From positions 69,103,022 to 69,167,021 of the forward strand of contig OZ020306.1 of assembly GCA_963971305.1 (NCBI GenBank): 64,000 bases of DNA. The letters run 5' to 3'. The position numbers and the translations under genes were made by a program. The stretch comes from Arcuatula senhousia (lineage: Eukaryota > Mollusca > Bivalvia > Mytilida > Mytilidae). Within the stretch, counting starts at the first letter, position 1. Every line of letters starts with the position of its first letter. Of this stretch, positions 21,722 to 33,430 are shown piece after piece. The notes beneath the pieces are model-generated. The model made no database searches and was not told the origin of the DNA. It saw only the letters and a list, made by a program, of their open reading frames with translations.

Positions 21722-23088
21722 TTAAGACACGCCAGTTTCCAGAAAATTTTGTCTGGCAGTGAAAAAATTTCTGATAAGGTTTGCTAAAATTTTTAGTATT
21801 TCTGGATTTTCATTTGAAAGAAGCCAGATAAATTTTCCTTCTGATTTACAATTAAGTAAATTGGGATAGCATTTTGTTATGTCCTTAAGGACTGCATCAC
21901 GGATAAAATTTAATTTTGAACAGTTAATTAGAAAATGAATCTCATCTTCCACGTCTGATTTACATAACTTACATATACGCTCATTTACAGGAATACCATT
22001 TTGTCTGCCAGTCTCAATTTCCAGAGAATGGGACCCAATTCTGAATTTACACAGTGTATATCTATCCGCAGTACTGGTTGTGGATATATAAGGTTCAAAT
22101 TTAAAATGGTTTTTGTAAAGGCGATAAGTTCTAAGTTTATTTTTTTGATTATCATTTTTTCTTTTATCACAGAAGAGTTCTTCCTTCCAAATGACTGAAT
22201 ACATTACAGTCATTTTTTTCCACAATTCCCTTTTAATATTTATTTTATTGTTTAAAATATGACTTGGAAGAATATCAAATAAATTTAGTATGCTTTTAAT
22301 ACAGCTGTACCAAGAGTTGACCCCATTGATATCCAAAGACTTGGATAAAGAGAGGGCCTCCTTTAATAAAACATTTGTAGACTTTTCTAATCTTGTCCAA
22401 TATTTTATTAGGTTTATAATTACACTGAAAAATAATGGGAATCTACCTATCTCTGCTAGTACTGCAGCATTAGTACTGCGTCTATTCACTCCTAAAATAA
22501 ATTTACTTGCTTTAACGTTTAAATTTTCAATTCTGCTAGTATTGCATAATTTGTAAAAGGCCATAGCTGACTTGAGTTTACTTGGTATACATGATCTGAT
22601 CCATACAGTAATACAGATTTAACTGTATGATCAAAAATATGTAGAAAAGAGGTTACCCTAGGCTTTTTCTCTCCAAAAAAGTTAATTTAAAATATGCTTT
22701 AAGTCCTTTGTTAAAAATTTCTGTGGCTGCAAAAGAAAATGAACCAGAAGCTGAGAAATTAACTCCCAGATAACAGTAGTTTCTTACATTTTCTATGACA
22801 TGATTGTCTATTCTAAATAGATGAGATGGAATCTTACCACCAGAATTAAAAGTTAAACATTTAGTCTTCTTAAAATTTACAATAAGTTGCCATCTAGTAC
22901 AATAATCATTTAGTTTATCAAGCATATTTTGTAATCCATCTCTAGTGGATGACAATAACACTAAGTCGTCAGCATAAAATAAACAACTTAGAGGAATGTC
23001 ATTGATTGTGATAGGGTCACAATTTGCATCAAGGCAGTTCAAAACATATCTTGTTTTGTCTATACTTTTACATGATTTTAAATTGACG
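21722..23088 (-). pseudogene. 5'-truncated, frameshifted non-LTR (LINE) reverse transcriptase
   Basis: The upstream frame (from about 23088 to 22653) contains the reverse transcriptase catalytic motif FYADDLVLLS near 22947-22979 and the downstream WQLIVNFKKTKCLTF and NYCYLGV motifs typical of non-LTR RTs. The frame then shifts at about 22655 into a second frame and back at about 22570 into a 280-codon stretch. That stretch ends in a C-x2-C-x8-H-x4-C zinc knuckle (CKLC ... HFLINC), a common C-terminal feature of LINE ORF2 proteins. The endonuclease and the first RT motifs are missing. It is a dead-on-arrival copy lying in intron 1 of gene 2, on the same strand as that gene. The clade cannot be fixed from this fragment. 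Confidence 0.85.
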
Positions 23089-23185
23089 TTTCACGTTAAA
23101 TATTTTTTTTTGGTCCCAATATATCAGAAGTTCCGATATTTTTATTTACAAAAGTGTAATACATATACGTCAAAAAACTACCTAC

Positions 23186-23525
23186 CGTCATCCAAATAAT
23201 AGTTTGCATTCCCATCTTCGACTGAAACTGAGGATGAATTCTGTATTATTATAGAATGTCCTCTACAAGTTTTTGATCCGTTATTAAAACTATAGCTAAC
23301 ACATTCAATATCATCTAAACACATAACCGAACATTTGGTCACCGACCGGACGGGCGAAACTGTCCATAGTTTTCTATCGTTTTCAACTTTGTTGTCGAGC
23401 TGTGTTATTCTGCTGCTTGTGCAGCTTCGAAGTCCAACGTCTGTGCGATTCAAACAGACAGTTCCATGAGTATAAAAATATAAAGAGTTTACAATTAAAA
23501 CTAGAAAGTTAAAATGTACTTCCAT
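23186..23525 (-). CDS. First coding exon of gene 2: signal peptide plus PAN/Apple domain
   Basis: Starts at an ATG (23525) with a hydrophobic leader MEVHFNFLVLIVNSLYFY, a likely signal peptide cut near THG/TVC. A cysteine-rich region follows with PAN/Apple features: KCSVMCLDDIECVSYSFN and KTCRGHSIII, plus two upstream cysteines (VC, RSC). The exon ends at a GTAGGT donor (its GT at 23185-23184) in phase 1. Joining to the EB exon (3916-3740) restores the frame as ...YYLDDAAGYIGDLC..., then to the PAN exon, giving signal-PAN-EB-PAN. Such proteins are secreted and often lectin-like or involved in adhesion or innate recognition, but no specific role is shown. The link depends on a 19.3-kb intron. 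If that is wrong, this is the first exon of a separate related gene. Confidence 0.7.
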
Positions 23526-24424
23526 GTTGTCATAAAACAGCAGACTATTCCTCCCAACTACATAATATTGTCATTCATATTGTCGTTATGATTCAAGTTT
23601 GCAGTGCAGTTTGGGAAGGTATTGATAAATTACAAGTCGTATTAACTTAGACTATACCTTAACTTAAGTATACGTAATTAACCAATTAAACATGATTAAA
23701 CATAATTACGGATATTTCTCGTCAACGAGGCTGTCGCTGATTGGCGGGAAAGATCGATAGACCGGAAATAACTTCTGATAAACTTTGTTTGCTTTAAATG
23801 GCGGTAAGAATGGCTTCCGTTCAGTACTTTTATTCTTTGTTTATTTCTTAAATATAATTGCTGCTGGTTAAAAAGAAAAAGATTAAGCAACACGAAAGAA
23901 AAATATAAATGTATTATTACATAAATATAATCTCTTTCGGAATATCACGTTATTTTCAAGTAAAGGCAATTTAAGCCATTATTTTGTTTCATGTTTTTGT
24001 TAAGGGTTGTTGAACACTAACAAAAGTTGTAATGGGAAATTGAGTTAGTCTTGGAACACAGATTGGGCTGCTTTGAACCAAGGATATAGATAATAACATT
24101 CCAAGAGTTAATCCATTTTGAATGGTCAATGAACGACTAAAAAGTAATTTGACAAAATCAGTAGATATTGCTACATTACGTTAAAAAATAAAGAAAGAAA
24201 TAGAAACAGAATCTGCTTAAATTACTTTTGTTGTTTACGTAAAAATCACAAAAGTTGCCACATCGCGTCTAAGTTGAAAAAATACGCCTAAAGATAGAAG
24301 CAATTAAAGTGAGGAGGTAAAAAAAATGAGAAAAATCGAAGCGACAACAACAATGCGCATAGATGCATACAACACAACGAAACTGCAACTAGAAACACAT
24401 ACTCACGTCAAAGCAAGAGGATGA
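23526..24424. other. 5' flank of gene 2
   Basis: AT-rich DNA upstream of the minus-strand start. No convincing TATA element or further exon was recognised. The plus-strand side merges into an R3 copy. Confidence 0.35.
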
Positions 24425-24898
24425 GTGAATGAGTGAGTGAGTAAGTGCGTAAATGAGTCGATGTTTTTTGCCCTAGCGGAATTTTATATGTTTTATACAG
24501 GCGATTAACATTAAGAACATAAAATGATTAGGAGAAATATGGGGGTGGTCGGCTGTGAAACAAAGGAACAGTTAACTTTAAAGACCACTAGAGACTTAGA
24601 AAGATGGGTAAGGGTGAAAAATGTAGCCTATCTGGTGAACTACTTGCCGCTCCACAATGATTTTTTTACTTATATGAAGCGTCAGTGGTATTTTCCTTAC
24701 AGGTTTGCATTCATATGGGCAACGGTTAGGTTTTCTGCATTATATTTAGACCTGACAACCCACACGAAAGATGGCCACAACTTGGTCTCTCTATGGGCTG
24801 AGCACTAACTCAATGTCAGAACCCAATAACCCTTAAAGTTGCCATTGTCGACAAGCTAGGCTCTGCTATGGGTCTATTTACCAACCGGGCCACACACG
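24425..24898 (+). repeat. Dispersed repeat R3, nearly complete copy
   Basis: Runs from a GAGTGAGTGAGTAAGTG start through TTTATACAGGCGATTAACAT to the end GACAAGCTAGGCTCTGCTAT. Collinear with 55228-55712. The 94-codon plus frame inside it is not a gene. Confidence 0.75.
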
Positions 24899-25270
24899 AA
24901 ACCAAAGACATTTGTATAAAAATATAAATAACATAACTCAAACTCAAAATAAAATCCGACTTCAATGGGCAAATGACTTATCCGAATATGTATTGAACAA
25001 CATATATAAGCAACACTGGCTTGTGTTAAATGTGAATTGTTGTCACGTTTTTCACGAATCGTTTTTAAAATATTTTTGCTTTATGTCATAGTTTTAATGT
25101 TTTGGAACATACAAACATCGCGCATACTACATGTACATTTTTACATGGTTTACCATAAACAAAAATACCTTTAAACCTCATATGCATCTAAAGCTTAGAG
25201 ACAACGTGTTATTACAATTAATCTATGAACCTGGGTTTTTAATCAGTGTGTTTTTTTTATCAGCAAGACT
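24899..25270. other. No gene seen
   Basis: AT-rich spacer between R3 and the palindromic element. Confidence 0.45.
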
Positions 25271-25271
25271 T

Positions 25272-25441
25272 ATAGGTTCTTACATAAGTTCTTGGAAAAG
25301 ACCGGCTGATCTTTCACGAGTGATAGAATTTTTCAGTCTTTTTGCGAGTGGAGCGCAGCGGAACGAGTCAAAAGACCCAAAAAATTCTATCACGAGTGAA
25401 AGATCATTGCTGGTCTTCCAAGAACGCGTGTAAGTACCTAT
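25272..25441. mobile_element. Short palindromic element, arms of about 75 bp
   Basis: The two halves are imperfect reverse complements around 25356. The left arm has AGTTCTTGGAAAAGACC, ATCTTTCACGAGTGATAGAA and CAGTCTTTTTG. The right arm has the inverse in TTCTATCACGAGTGAAAGAT and GGTCTTCCAAGAAC. The loop region is CpG-rich (GAGTGGAGCGCAGCGGAACG). It behaves as a small foldback or MITE and encodes nothing. Confidence 0.7.
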
Positions 25442-26890
25442 TTCTTCCGTAAAAATCAAATTTTTATATTCTGAAACCTTAGGTGACTTTATTCTAAAAA
25501 CCGAAAGTTTAAAATAACATTGCATTTTATTGGTCGACATCATCAATCATTACCAGTACCGGCGGTTATTATTGGTCAATTGACCAGTGTGAGATCGCTG
25601 CACGTGCTCGCATCTCAACCTGGTCATCTCACACTGAAAAGAGTCATTTACGGAAGAATTATTTTTTCTTTCCACGATTAATAATAGTTCAAATACTATT
25701 TTGATTTTATTCCTTAAGTCTGAAAAATCCAGAGGAGTCATTTCCCGCCATTTTTTAAGCTCTTGTAGCTTTTAAACTAACATTGGTGGTTCCAGATATT
25801 TCAAAATAGTGGGTGGGGGTGGTCCACTTTGGTCATGCTTCAATGATTCCCTATATATCAAACCAAATTTTTCCTCCAAAAAGAATGAGGTTGGGGTCCA
25901 CCCCAGCCCCCGACTAACTCATGTTCATATGATTTTTCTTTTATCAATAGAAAATAATAAGATGTGGAATAAGTGCACATTTATGTACGCAACACAGCTC
26001 ACATAACAAGCGACAATTTAGAAAAACCACAGCAGTCTTCAACGAGGCCAGTAGGCACTGCTCGCGGTTCTGCAAAAGGCCCGTGGTCTAAATAAAATGC
26101 ATATAATTTAAACCCAGTCCTGAAACAGTCACAGATAGAACCTCTTATTAAACGAGGAACAGAAAACATCAAAAAGACAAGTACAAACAAAAGCTTTGTC
26201 AAAGAAAATTTAATTCATTTAAGGTTTTCTTATACACGAGGGACCATTTCTAGGAATTTGTTCTTATCTGGCGAGTATCTCCCCAAATAGATACTGTATC
26301 TTGTTATCGATCATTTTAGTTTTGTCTGGTCCTATTTGTTTCGTAAATAATCTATTTACTAACTAGACCTAAATTTCCTACTAATTCCAAACAAACTAGT
26401 ACCCTATCACACAATGTAACTGTACTGATTATTCTATATCAGATAATTTGACACGAAAGTCATATTTTCTTGTCAAAATTACCTCAACATATTGCACTAA
26501 GACGTTAATGCATACAAGTGTACGTGTAACAACCTTTTAGAAACTAAAACCGTAATTTCTTATAACAGAATTAAACATCAATACACTAAGTTGGCCAAAA
26601 CTAATGACAAATTTCACATGTTTTTCCTTTGGGATTGGTACATAATTGTTTCGATTATGTTGTGTTTGCAAGAAAACAAGGTGCAAAATTGGAAATTGGA
26701 ATACGTGAAACTGATTATAAAATTTGTCATTGAACCGTGTGATTTCGGTTATTTCTGATTGTTTACAAATAAAAGAAAAATGCTTTAAAAATTGTGGTTA
26801 TTATTTTGTTAGAACTATCTTAGTGAAGTAAATATGACATTTCCATGTCATCATTGCATATTATGGTCTAAAAGATATTCAAAATGATTC
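25442..26890. other. No gene seen; small dyad near 25575-25635
   Basis: Contains a local dyad, CAGTGTGAGATC facing ATCTCACACTG, with GCACGTGC between. Another AAGCTTTGTCAAAG fragment near 26190 resembles repeat R4. No coding feature was identified. Confidence 0.4.
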
Positions 26891-26897
26891 CAATAAA

Positions 26898-26936
26898 CAA
26901 GGGGCTCTCAGGAACCGAAATTGCTCACCTGCATTT
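26898..26936 (+). repeat. Pearl-like element left-end relic
   Basis: ACAAGGGGCTCTCAGGAACC and GCTCACCTGC resemble the left ends at 4038 and 40342, but no tandem core or right end follows. It is a degraded or distinct subfamily copy. Confidence 0.4.
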
Positions 26937-28614
26937 TTGGCAAAAAAAACTTTTATGACAATTAAAGGACCAAAGCTTTAATAATAGGTCATAAATTGAC
27001 TAGCTTAAATGATCTTCTCAATGATCAAAATATGAAATGTTTATTTTTTGTTGTTATGCTCTACTTCCTATTCATGCAGTTGCGTTCTTATGATCCTGTA
27101 CTTACAGTAGAATGACGGTCTGCCATGAAATACTTATGTCGCCTGCGTCTTGAAATATTTGGTAAACAGGAAGTAGATTGGTAAGGGACATAAAATCGCG
27201 TCCCATCATATAGTACTAAAGGACAAATCTACGTACCAAATATCAAGAGGTTGTGAGATGTAGTTGCACAGAACACTTATACGGACATTTTGGATATATG
27301 TCCACTTTATGTAAAATCATAATTCTCGGTAAACAGAAAGTAGTACATTTTAATTTGTTTTTGGCATTAAATCGCTTTACACCATAAAGTACTATAGGAG
27401 GAAGCTACATGCCAAACATAAAGAGGCAGTGACATGAGGTTGCCCGGCAAACCGTGAAGGAAATTTTTGTGAAGCCGAAAGACGGCGCAAGACGACGGAT
27501 ATTGTCAAATTGACTCTTATATGTCGCTTTGCAAACGTTACAAGCGACAAAATAAAATAAACGGGGGAGACACTGTAAGTGAACATATATTTCGTAATTT
27601 TTCATCCTGCACACAGGGCACAAGCAGACTGAACATTAAACTTTGAAAAAAAGGACCAATTATAGCATACAAATCCCTGACTTTTCCGTTGTTATTGAAT
27701 AAAAATTCTTTTTCCTGAGATATTCCACAATGTGGACTTAAAACCGTCATAGCAAAACGTGTGCAATAAGTCCTCCGTAAAAATCGAGTCTAAACAACCT
27801 ACAAGAACAGTGCCAGTTTAGAATTGTAATGGTCAACAGTCAGCAGCCATCATTTAATGTAAAAAGTTTGTCGATGCTAGCCGCCTTGCTCCATTGTGAG
27901 CAATGGGACCCTTTGTAACTTAACAACCATGATGCATGATTAAGAAGCATGTTCAAAGCATTTAATCAATTAAATAAGACTGGAAGTAAAACATTACCAG
28001 AAAAAAATATGTACATTTAAGACTTCAGGTAAAAAAAATCTCCAGTTAAAGTACGGCCATTATTTTTTGACCATGTACATGTTGTAATTACCTTTGTGCA
28101 TGTGCATGTTTTACGTTGGAACACGTTGGCAGCCGCTGTAAAAAGTTTCAAAATAATTCACGGTGAACGAACACAAAGCGCCAGACTAACTTCCTGCAAC
28201 GCACTTACTTATGTATAGCGTTTGTCCAGCGTACTTGACGATTGCCTATCGCATGTGTGACGATTGCAAAACGCATTCATAACGTGAGTCTTACTTGTAA
28301 TTTTTGCTCTCGGTGAAGAGACCATGGAGTTATGATATATATCATTACTCCATGAGGAGACCCACGAATTATGCTCTTTTCATTTTAGTATTACACATGT
28401 ATTTCATAATAGCCAAACTAGATCTAGTATCTGTCTTAAATGTAGTTTTGGATTTATTAATAAATATAGATACATGTAAATTTAGTTTGTCTCACACAAA
28501 CTTTGAATAGCATAAGAAAAAATATACATTTTGAATATAGAATTATAAATCAAAGGGTGATAATCTGTATAAACATTAAATATCAACATTTTGAGCTTTA
28601 ATTTAACTGGGTAG
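26937..28614. other. No gene seen
   Basis: Overlapping minus-strand open frames of 64-72 codons around 27.4-27.75 kb lie in different frames and lack any domain. Nothing else was recognised. Confidence 0.45.
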
Positions 28615-28617
28615 CTT

Positions 28618-28865
28618 CTAAGACGCAAAGGTGTATCATAGGGGTAATCAAACATAATTATACCAAACTCGAAAAGATAAAGACAAAATTGGTTGACAAG
28701 AAATCGTCACAACGTTAGCAAACAAAACACACAACAAACAAAAAGCACACACAACAACTAATTCGCATTAAGCAACGTGAACTCAAGTCGAAACGAGAGT
28801 GAACTCAAGTGCTCCGGAAGAATAAGCAGTTCCTGTTTGCTATAGCACACCCGTCACGTTGCCAA
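28618..28865 (+). repeat. Dispersed SINE-like repeat R2
   Basis: Shares AAAGGTGTATCATAGGGGTA, AACTCAAGTCGAAACGAGAG and GTGCTCCGGAAGAATAAGC with the copy at 8722-8960. Confidence 0.8.
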
Positions 28866-29394
28866 AGACCGATTTAGTGTTGGTCAAACTTGGAAAGGAT
28901 GACATTACCAAACTCTATATCAAACTAACATATGTGCTCATCTTCGAGATCGGAATCCCGTATTTGTGTACAAGCACGTGATGTTTTCCTTAACAAATTT
29001 TGAGTGATGACAACGGTCTGGGAGCAACGTACCCCTGTGGTAACAATTTGCTTGTCAGCCAAAATGGACGATCGCCCTTAAACGATGTCCAAAAGGGGGT
29101 TTTGAACAGACTATGCAGTTTCAATTCCTTTAAAGCTTTTGCTCTTAATAAATATTTCATATAAGATTGAGAAAAGACTCTGCTTTATTACCCTTTTGTA
29201 CATGTTGTATAATTCTAACTTGATTTGGTCATGATTTGATCTTACCTGGTTCAGCCTATAACTTCTTCATTTGACAAATTTGCACCTCGTCAAAGCCATT
29301 GTGATATCTCATATTTATCTGGTATTGACCATACCAGTTCGGTTATAATGTGAAATTATCTTTATTCAAACAGTTCAGAAATAAAAAAAAAATT
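28866..29394. other. No gene seen
   Basis: Spacer of mixed composition with no recognised element. Confidence 0.4.
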
Positions 29395-29865
29395 AAAAAG
29401 TTCCTGACAAATTAATAAATTTTGCTACACCTGACAAGACTCATCAAAGGCGCTCTCAAAAAGGTGAAAATGTTAAAAAAAACTACGTATATGAATATGC
29501 ATGAAGAGCATAAAACAATAATTCCAAAAAATGCCGAACTAGAAAGCAAAATATGACTTAGAGCAATCTATGTCCTTAGGGTTTTGACAATTTTCAAAAT
29601 TTAAACGGACAATTTACAGCTTTGCTGTGTTCATCAACAGAAAAACGTTGATGAATTGAAGCTCCACCAGCAGCGCTAACCATCACGTATGTTAAAAATA
29701 AAGATTTCAACAAAGTTCCAGATAAAAAAAATTGCTTAGCCTGGAGCGCGTTTCGTCTATTTAAGATTCATCAGAGGCGTTCTACAAAAAGTTGAAAATG
29801 CCAAAAACTACTAGTATATGAACAATTGTACCAATAATGTCGACCTAGAAACCCAACTTAGTTTT
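29395..29865 (+). repeat. Dispersed repeat R1, diverged tandem dimer
   Basis: One unit starts at about 29397 (AAAGTTCC) and a second partial unit at about 29712, roughly 315 bp apart. Both carry the GCTACACCTGAC- or CGTTTCGTCTATTTAAG-type block and the CCACCAGCAGCGCTAACC end. Tandem organisation outside the main array shows that head-to-tail dimers are a habit of this family. Confidence 0.7.
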
Positions 29866-29999
29866 GATTTTTACATGAAAGACAGCTTCACATTCATGTT
29901 TTATTCCCTTTTTTTTTTTTGGCAATCCGTTGCAATTTTATAAAACAAAAAGCGGGTGAAGTGTTTACGTTGCGTTCTGTAAACAGGCGAATCCTGAGT

Positions 30000-30500
30000 G
30001 AGTGAGTGTTAGTTTTGTTTTAGTCTTTTTTGGAGGAACGCACTTAAAGTTCGTGTGGGTGTTAGTTTGTTTTGGGATGTTCAGCAAACTAACTGCGAGT
30101 GTTCTCAAGGGAGTTCCTTTACGTTTCGTTGTTCTCGTATAGTACTCTTGTCTCAGGTTCTCTCTTGGTGAATCGAACTTTTATCGATTTGATTTTTAAA
30201 GTGTGTTAATTTTTGTGCTTTGTACAAGATAAACAATAGGGGAAAGGTTGGGCCCAAAAAACTAGTTTAACCCCGCCACATTTTATATGTGCCTGTCCTA
30301 AGCCAGGAATCCTTGTCAAAGCTTTTGTTTGTCCTTGTCTACTATCTGTATTTTTGTTTTATGTCCAGAAATGGGTCTTTCTTTGATATTCTAGGGATTT
30401 GTTTGAATCTTATGTATTGTATTTTTAGTCTTGGGCCAATGCAAGACCTGGTCATGTTGAAGACTGCTGGCTGTTTTCCATTGTGATTTTTTTAATTGCC
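30000..30500 (+). repeat. Dispersed repeat R4 (GTTTAACCCCGCCACATTTT block)
   Basis: Contains CTAGTTTAACCCCGCCACAT, GTGCCTGTCCTAAGCCAGGA, CTTTGATATTCTAGGGATTT and a TGTTGAAGACTGCTGGCTGT tail. Parts recur inverted at 39000-39112 and as a tail fragment at 35755-35815. The 5' limit is approximate. Confidence 0.65.
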
Positions 30501-31425
30501 GTTTCTTTAATGTTGGTTGTGTCGCGTACACTTATTCCACATCTCTTTATCGTCTATTACGGAACTTGAGCGATATCAAGACACATATAAACATGCCAAA
30601 TGTGCTATATCAGATGGCACAAATACTTTAAATAAAAATAAACAGACATTTTTGTCTGTTACAAAACCAAGTTATCTCTCTTTTACTGTCAGATTTTAAT
30701 AAGAATGAAAATCTTACCAAAAATGCTAGTTTATTCGGAGAAGGGCCTTGCGGTTTTATCTCTTGGCAGTTTAAAAGAATAGTTTTTATCTGTCAAATAT
30801 AATTATAAACAGGGAAAATCAATCTCAATCTATCAAAGAAAAACTGACCGATAGGTAGTTAAATAATATACTCAACAACACAAATAACGCACCACTTACT
30901 TTCTGTCACGGTGATTCGTTTAAAATTTGTTCAAGCTTTGATAAATTTGTTCAAGCTTTGATAAATTAAACCAAATTCATTGGGAGACCCAAAAAGCGCT
31001 ATGAAATTGGCACAAGTGCGTGTACAGCGTTAACTTTTGATAATGAAAAGAAGGCGAAAAATAATCAAGGTACAGTTTGTCAATTCTACATGTAAAAGGT
31101 GCATGTGTTTTCCAAAATTTCCGTGAAAATAAAGTTTTGCTTCCTATTTTCTGGTTGCAAATTTTAAGTATCATTTTTTTTTTCAAGTTTTACGAATGTT
31201 TCTTTTTTTAATGGGCAGGGGGTAAACTTAATTTTCTGAAATTTATGAACGAAAAATCAGATTTTCTTTAATTTGCAGAGATAGTTAAGAATCTCAAATA
31301 TGCTGCTCCAAAATATCGGATCAGTCCAAAAATAACTTTAAGAGACATACATGTAAGTATACATATATTCTGCCAAGAGGCTTTCTTCAGTTTCTTTTCT
31401 TTTCTAGCAACTACATCTTTCTTGC
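30501..31425. other. No gene seen; short 22-bp direct repeat near 30925
   Basis: TTTGTTCAAGCTTTGATAAA occurs twice back to back at about 30928-30970. Otherwise nothing was recognised. Confidence 0.45.
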
Positions 31426-31429
31426 TTTC

Positions 31430-31690
31430 TTGTTTCCGCTTTCAAATGCACGTCGGGAGTTTCTCTGAAATTTAAGTATTTTTCGACTCCCCATTTTGCG
31501 AGGATGGTCTCAAGAAACGATGCTTGGTATTTAGAATGGACGAAAAATAGTTGCCCCGTGTATTGTTAGATAAAATTATACCGCATGCACGTCAAAGATT
31601 CCACTATACAGTTTTATACGAGCTCAATGGGGTCTGCTACAAAGGCAAAACTTCAACATTGCAAACTGGATAGGGTTCACATTAGCCTGA
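31430..31690 (+). mobile_element. Headless copy of the tRNA-headed SINE
   Basis: Matches the body of 9132-9445 (GATGGTCTCAAGAAACGATG, GTTGCCCCGTGTATTG, GGTCTGCTACAAAGGC) but lacks the A-box/B-box head. Confidence 0.65.
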
Positions 31691-33195
31691 AGGTTGTTTC
31701 ATAATGCACTGTATTTAAATGGTTTTAAACCAAATTTGAGGTTCGATACAACAATACATTGTAAAATTGTCGTAAGAATTCGCATAAACATTATTGCCCC
31801 ATTGCATAAGTGGTTAAAATTCCACGTGTGATTTTTTTTTTCATGGAACAGTAGTTAATTATTCAAGCAGGCTTTCTCAATGCTTTTTCTGTATTTTTCT
31901 TTCAAATCTTATAGAAGAAACAGTTTACATGTATCTATTAGTAAAAGTTGTGTATTTAATTATATTTCTTTGAAAAAAAAATCATTCTTGTTAAAATCTG
32001 CAATAGCCAACATGCAGCTTTTTCGAGCATCCCCGGTGTTTGCTCTGTGTACATGTAAATGCGATGAAGCAGTTGGTCCATGGTAATGGCAACTCTTAAC
32101 ATAATGCCTACGAGTTTTAATACAGCCTCAACATTTTCCAGGCTTGGAGAGCCATGTATTGACCAAAACAGGGATTATGACAACCAAAACTTGCAAATGT
32201 TAAAACCGCTTTTAAAAAATGAGTCATTTTTACCGCGGTAAAATTGACATTATTTCACATAAAATAAATGTGCGTTGTTATTGAACGCAAAAGACACTCA
32301 AAGGATTAAACTAAAATTATTTCAAATCAATCTTTCAACAAACACGAGTCACAAAAGGAATTATTTTTCAAACTAGTACTTTATTCAATAAATTTTGACT
32401 TTCAAGTGAAATATTTGTCCAACTTAAAACAATTTGTTCCCATCAAAATTCATCTGACACCTCTATTTACATTTTCATATTTAATAAACCCTTTTCTTGT
32501 TATCACATTTGATAATTTTAAACAGGCTTGTCTACTTGAAAATGATCGCTGGATTACAAAATTTTCACAAACTCGGCAGGAGATATATCAATATTAAGCC
32601 GAACAAATTTTATTGTATAAAAACTCAAAACTGTTTTGACACTGTCGAACATAATAATAAACAGTACTTGAGCACGCTCTTTCGCTTGTTAATTCGTCGG
32701 TTGTTGGACAAACCAACACGATCTTGACCTGTACCGCTTCGCTTGACGTTCTGCAAAACATGAGAGCAAACACTGGCAAACATGCTCCCCAATGTTAAAG
32801 TGTTCATTTTATCCTGTTTAAAGTCAATTTTGACAGCTGCGCATCTTATCGTGAACTGATCAAAGATGAGAAATGGTATCTAGAACAATTCGTAAGTGTC
32901 TCATGTCCTTTTTGATATACATTTTATTGTATGATTCATAATTTTATCATGTTAAGGATGCAGTTTAACAAATTGATTTGAACTGATGTGTACTGCACTC
33001 GAAATGTTTAGAATTTTCTCAAACCTTTAAAATTGGACCTATTTATCTTGCAAGATGGTCCCACCTTGTGAGAAGATGATTACATGTGATAAAAATTTTG
33101 CACAAGAATACCAGTATACTCAATATATTCTTACATGTCGAAACATTTGATCAACAACTCAATTCACACACCCCCCCAAACAAAAAGAAAAAAAA
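31691..33195. other. No gene seen
   Basis: Overlapping short frames near 32.4-32.8 kb on both strands have no domain features. AT-rich throughout. Confidence 0.45.
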
Positions 33196-33199
33196 GAAG

Positions 33200-33430
33200 C
33201 AAATAAAGGTAATAACAAAATTACCGAACTCGGATGATCAATCTCAATGTCCAAGAGAAAAGACAAAACACCGATACCACATTCAAACCTCAAAAGTTTG
33301 AAACTGTGGCCATGACAAAATAAGTACTGTCCCATCAAAACATCACAAAAGCAAACCGCACAAACCTGATACAAAAACACATATTACAACTAAACCGAAA
33401 TCAGAATCGTGAACTCAAGTTGAGTGGTAA
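33200..33430 (+). repeat. Dispersed SINE-like repeat R2, diverged
   Basis: The family order is preserved: GGTAATAACAAAATTACCGA, AAGTACTGTCCCATCAAAAC, AAACCGAAATCAGAATCGTG and AACTCAAGTTGAG. The GC-rich end is lost. Confidence 0.55.

Noticed and set aside
24524..24808. 94-codon plus-strand frame
   Set aside because: Falls within dispersed repeat R3, whose other copies do not keep this frame open.
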